This document shows, one piece after another, positions 31,666-34,358 of a stretch of DNA of 34,358 bases (position 1 is the first letter of the stretch; each line of letters starts with the position of its first letter). Both the position numbers and the translations under genes were made by a program. Under the pieces are notes generated by a model. It did not search any database. It saw only the letters and a list, made by a program, of their open reading frames with translations, and was not told the DNA's origin. Origin of the DNA: Dissophora ornata (lineage: Eukaryota; Mortierellomycota; Mortierellomycetes; Mortierellales; Mortierellaceae); assembly GCA_025201705.1 (NCBI GenBank), contig MU616885.1, positions 1 through 34,358 of the forward strand, read 5' to 3'.

Positions 31666-32735
31666 GTACAGTACATGACAATGGACTTGTTCAAGATCTG
31701 GCTTGATGAATTCGATACGGCTATGAAAGGACAACGCATTGTGTTTCTGATGGGTAATGCACCAGGACACGGCAACGCAGAGCGAAATTGGCTTCCAGAA
31801 TATCGACCACCACCAAAAACAACATCAGTTGCTCAACCTTTGAATGCAGGAATCATACGCTCGTTCAAAGTTAAGTATAGTCGCCATATGATTCGCGCCA
31901 TATACAAGTATCGAAAGGAGGCGAAATCTGACAAGGCTAAAGTCCCCAATGGTCGGTTGTAGCCTTGCCTTGTTTCTACTTGGGATGATGCGACAACGCC
32001 AGCCATCCGCAACTGCTTTGCACATGTCCCTACTTCGCCTAAAGGAGTGCAAGAGCGCCTACGAATAGCCGTGTAAGACGAAAAGGACAAGGAGGTGGGG
32101 CAGCTAATAGATTTGTACCCGGGCCGTGCAAAAGCTATTGAGCGGGCAGAAAGACTTTGGTGTGCTCGCGTACCTCAGATGCTGCGAGGGTAAAGGCCCT
32201 ACACAACAGATTGCGAATGCCATCAAAAGTGCTCCAACCAGCGAGAATTTCAAAATGTTTTTCCTGTCGGCCGGGTGAGTTATTATGGTCGTTGAGGACG
32301 CGGATGATAATGGGGATGAATCTACTGACTCCGATTATTATCCAAAGAACCAAGACGGTGGCGTTAATCTTACTGATACTTGGTCTTCCACGGTTCCTTC
32401 TAATCGACGTACCATGAAACGTCAGTCCGGCGCCCACCAGGTGGAACTGCCGCCAAGTCTATGTTCGTCTCAAGAATCAGCCCCTCTTGAGGAGAATCGC
32501 ATGAGCAGGTGGTGTAGAGTCTACAAACCGCCTTGGACCATTGTCGCGCTATGTTTCCCCATGAAAAAGCACAAATGCTTTCCTCAGGCACCCAACCAGC
32601 ACAGCCGCTTACTCGGGATGGAGATGGACAAGACTGTATTGAAACCATTGAGTTATCAGAGGACGAGCAAGAAGAGACGCTACAGTTGTGAAGGACATGT
32701 TTATTGAATTAAACAGATTCCAATTTCGGATTAAG
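31666..32735 (+). pseudogene. Second half of a pogo-type transposase, right copy (inverted, broken)
   Basis: Starts MTMDLFKIWLDEFDTAMKGQ, which in DDE_1 transposases is the segment just before the second catalytic residue, and continues IVFLMGNAPGHGN and TTSVAQPLNAGIIRSFKVKY. Two catalytic positions are altered compared with the family and with the left copy: Gly replaces Asp in MGNAPGH, and Asn replaces Asp in QPLNAG. In the same frame TAG at 31960-31962 and TAA at 32074-32076 break the reading; the left copy has Gln at the second site. A third stop at 32191-32193 is shared by both copies and may be older or natural. It runs into palindrome 3. Confidence 0.8.
31755..32730. repeat. Right arm of the large inverted repeat
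   Basis: Partner of the left arm at 30661-31600, in opposite orientation. It carries the C-terminal transposase segment and the 3' trailer ending AGATTCCAATTTCGGATT. Confidence 0.8.
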
Positions 32736-32760
32736 CAACAGTTTGTTGCTTAATCCGAAA
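32724..32760. repeat. Palindrome 3, junction between inverted copy and first half
   Basis: Perfect 17-base stem TTTCGGATTAAGCAACA / TGTTGCTTAATCCGAAA around GTT. It looks like two terminal inverted repeats placed end to end: the left half ends the right arm, and the right half abuts the first-half transposase segment. Confidence 0.92.
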
Positions 32761-32766
32761 ATGTAC

Positions 32767-33225
32767 ATACCCACTACCCTGGAAGTCTGTCTTTAGTCTT
32801 GCCTCTATTTCTACGTCCAATCCTTTCGAGCGGCGAGTGGCTAAAGCACAGCAAAGAAATTGTATAGACATGCGCTTTCTAAGTATATTCGTTTTACAAA
32901 GCACAAAGGGTGTCTGCTTGTCGGGTCCATCAGCGTTACAACAGAGCAGTATGGATACCCTGATATCCTTAATGACCTTTGGGCCCTCGACCGCTTTGTC
33001 AGACAACGTCTTGTTCGACAAGACCTTCGAGTATAGACCTGTTTCGTCACAATCGTAGATATCGGCCAAATCGAAACTGGAAAGTTGTTTCGCTATCTCT
33101 TTGAATTGTGGACCATGCTTCACCATATCAACATCATCCTCTTCCCCATGTGCGCGACGTATAATATGTTGTTGTTTCTCTGAGCTAGCTGTCTGAGAAG
33201 TTGATTGCGTCAAGTGACATGTTGG
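32767..33225 (-). pseudogene. First half of a pogo-type transposase (catalytic Asp present)
   Basis: Minus strand reading includes EKQQHIIRRAHGEEDD, LADIYDCDETGLYSK, NKTLSDKA and VSILLCCNADGPDKQTPFVL. Typical DDE_1 transposases have the same order: RRAHGE before the catalytic region, then (N/C)-x-DETGL with the first catalytic Asp, NKTLA, and C-x-N-x-DG. The coding similarity ends around FQGSG near 32775, directly before palindrome 3. The matching continuation lies at 31666 in the opposite direction. An upstream ATG in this frame is missing. Confidence 0.8.
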
Positions 33226-33660
33226 GATCCAAGAGAGGCAGTGTTTCTAGGTATGTCTGGAAGGCCATCTCATTCTGTCGTTTGTCATTCACAGGGATAT
33301 CTTTCGGAAGGAGGTAGGCGAATTTAAACGATGTCATTTGCAACGGCCTTAAATGATCATGGAAGGCACCTTAGTCGATTTCGTCCTTTAAATTAAGGCA
33401 TATCACTCTCTCTATAACCTCCATCTTCCGTGGGTATATCTTGGAGATCTTCGCTGAGTTTTTTGGGCCTAGCTCTTGCAATTTTTGAGAAATAACATCT
33501 GCATTTCTGATAATACGAGTGTCATCGCAGCGACTGAAGTTGTATTTATCCCATCTGCAAATGGAAGATAGCGGAATTCTTCAGATCCTTTGCTCGTTCA
33601 GTTCGGACATGAGAAGTGTTTCGCAAGATTCTTCCCGGTCTGGCCATCAAAGCACATCCA
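33226..33660 (-). pseudogene. Probable N-terminal remnant of the transposase (helix-turn-helix part)
   Basis: In one minus-strand frame (about 33590-33370) the reading ICRWDKYNFSRCDDTRIIRN, followed by AD, resembles the W-x-KYN...S-x-DT-x-(R)I-(I/L)-RN segment of the pogo N-terminal DNA-binding domain. A later LQMTSFKFAYLLPKDIP segment (about 33340-33290) is open but unrecognised. Stops and frame changes separate these from each other and from the catalytic segment. The assignment is a weak pattern match. Confidence 0.4.
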
Positions 33661-34330
33661 GTGAGTCCGTGAACCACCAGTCGAGATTGATTCATGATCC
33701 AATGGTTCAATAATCACGGCCGCAGTAACACTATAAATGTTTTGTGTGCCAAACTCGTAAATTGCGTTGGTGCTGCTATTGCTCAGTCATCCGTGTTAGT
33801 TCGTCTCAATAGTCGGTGATGTCCGGACAGAGGATCAAAAATAAGCTATAAGCTCAGCACGCGCCCTGTGACAACAGAAACGCGTCTCTAATCCGGAACT
33901 TGGCCAGTCACTTATTAGGCTGTCGCAACTTACTCCAGACGCGCTCCCCTGTTTTCCAACAGCCGGTAACCGATGGTTATGATTATTTTCGACTGAGCAC
34001 GGTAGAAGCTGTAGCTTGTAGCGAAGGAAAGAAAAAGGCTTGTTCAGCATGTTGCAATTGGCACGCATGCTTTTGATTGCATTCCATTGAGGCTCTCATG
34101 AGCGCAAACTCACTACTGTACCATCTAAATTTGGTGGCGCGTTGTTGATATTGCGCCCACAGTGCATCGACCACAATGCGTGGTCCTTTCAACGTCCACT
34201 ACGCGTGTAATTCGAGGCAAGGAAACTATGAAACCAAAAAATAGGATCTAACTTGTGGCCCACTATTCTTCGCCGTCGATGAAAAGTTCACGCTACAACA
34301 TTTTTTGTGCAGTCACTGCCTTCTCTCGCC
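33661..34330. other. No recognisable gene
   Basis: About 670 bases without a supportable coding region. The small minus-strand frames at 33835-34192 have no family I recognise. I could not find a terminal inverted repeat closing the transposon here. Confidence 0.45.
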
Positions 34331-34338
34331 TATAAAAA
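34331..34338 (+). promoter_or_regulatory. TATA box of a gene lying beyond the window
   Basis: TATAAAAA within CGCCTATAAAAAGGCAGC, 20 bases from the window end, followed by a pyrimidine-rich start CCTCCTCC. This is a strong core-promoter match on the plus strand. Confidence 0.55.
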
Positions 34339-34358
34339 GGCAGCCTCCTCCTTGGTTT

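Larger units (their letters stand above)
30635..33660. mobile_element. Rearranged, dead pogo/Tigger-type DNA transposon block
   Basis: Segments of a DDE_1 (pogo/Tigger/CENP-B-like) transposase lie in three pieces. From left to right they are: a second-half copy on the minus strand (to about 31600), a second-half copy on the plus strand (31666-32735), and the first half on the minus strand (about 33660-32767). The two second-half copies form an inverted repeat of about 0.95 kb per arm. Palindromes built from TGTTGCTTAATCCGAAA-like sequence mark the left end, the centre and the right junction. No piece has an intact frame, so the block is non-autonomous and probably inactive. The outer right terminus of the element was not found. 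Confidence 0.78.

Overview
The window reads as nuclear DNA of a filamentous fungus, most likely an early-diverging Mucoromycota/Mortierella-type genome. That placement is inference. It rests on short GT-AG introns (about 77-140 bp, with two longer ones), base composition near 50% GC, long CT-rich leaders, heavy Gln/Ser/Pro low complexity, wide intergenic spaces, and a fungal-type CCDC6 homologue. There are no operons, bacterial signals, convincing tRNA/rRNA genes or CRISPR arrays.

Layout. At 366-2510 (+) is a Gln/Ser-rich protein with one Myb/SANT-like domain. Convergent with it is a five-exon GPN3-type GTPase (2761-4017, -), whose start codon appears to be split by an intron. A five-repeat Myb/SANT protein follows (4517-6820, -). 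About 6.7 kb without a recognisable gene comes next: a CT-rich upstream region, microsatellites, and a 90-base N gap at 12648-12737. A 1356-residue protein with three or four Myb/SANT-like repeats occupies 13549-17619 (-). After another 4 kb without a gene come three plus-strand genes: a bZIP factor (21677-23872, one intron through the basic region), a secreted three-block low-complexity protein (24720-26362), and a seven-exon CCDC6/DUF2046 coiled-coil protein (27146-30177).

The right end (about 30635-33660) is a wrecked pogo/Tigger-type DNA transposon. Two copies of the second half of its transposase form an inverted repeat of about 2 kb. Its outer ends and its centre are marked by short palindromes. 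The surviving first half lies on the minus strand at the right and runs into the inverted copy. The window ends with a good TATA box that probably belongs to a gene outside it.

Functionally the region is weighted towards nuclear regulation: three Myb/SANT proteins, a bZIP factor and an RNA polymerase II assembly GTPase. I see no pathway-like cluster linking them. The most unusual items are the AT|G split start codon of GPN3, the three neighbouring Myb/SANT genes sharing two repeat subtypes, the Lys/Glu - Asp/Glu - Gln secreted protein with its 24-bp repeats, and the palindrome-punctuated transposon rearrangement.
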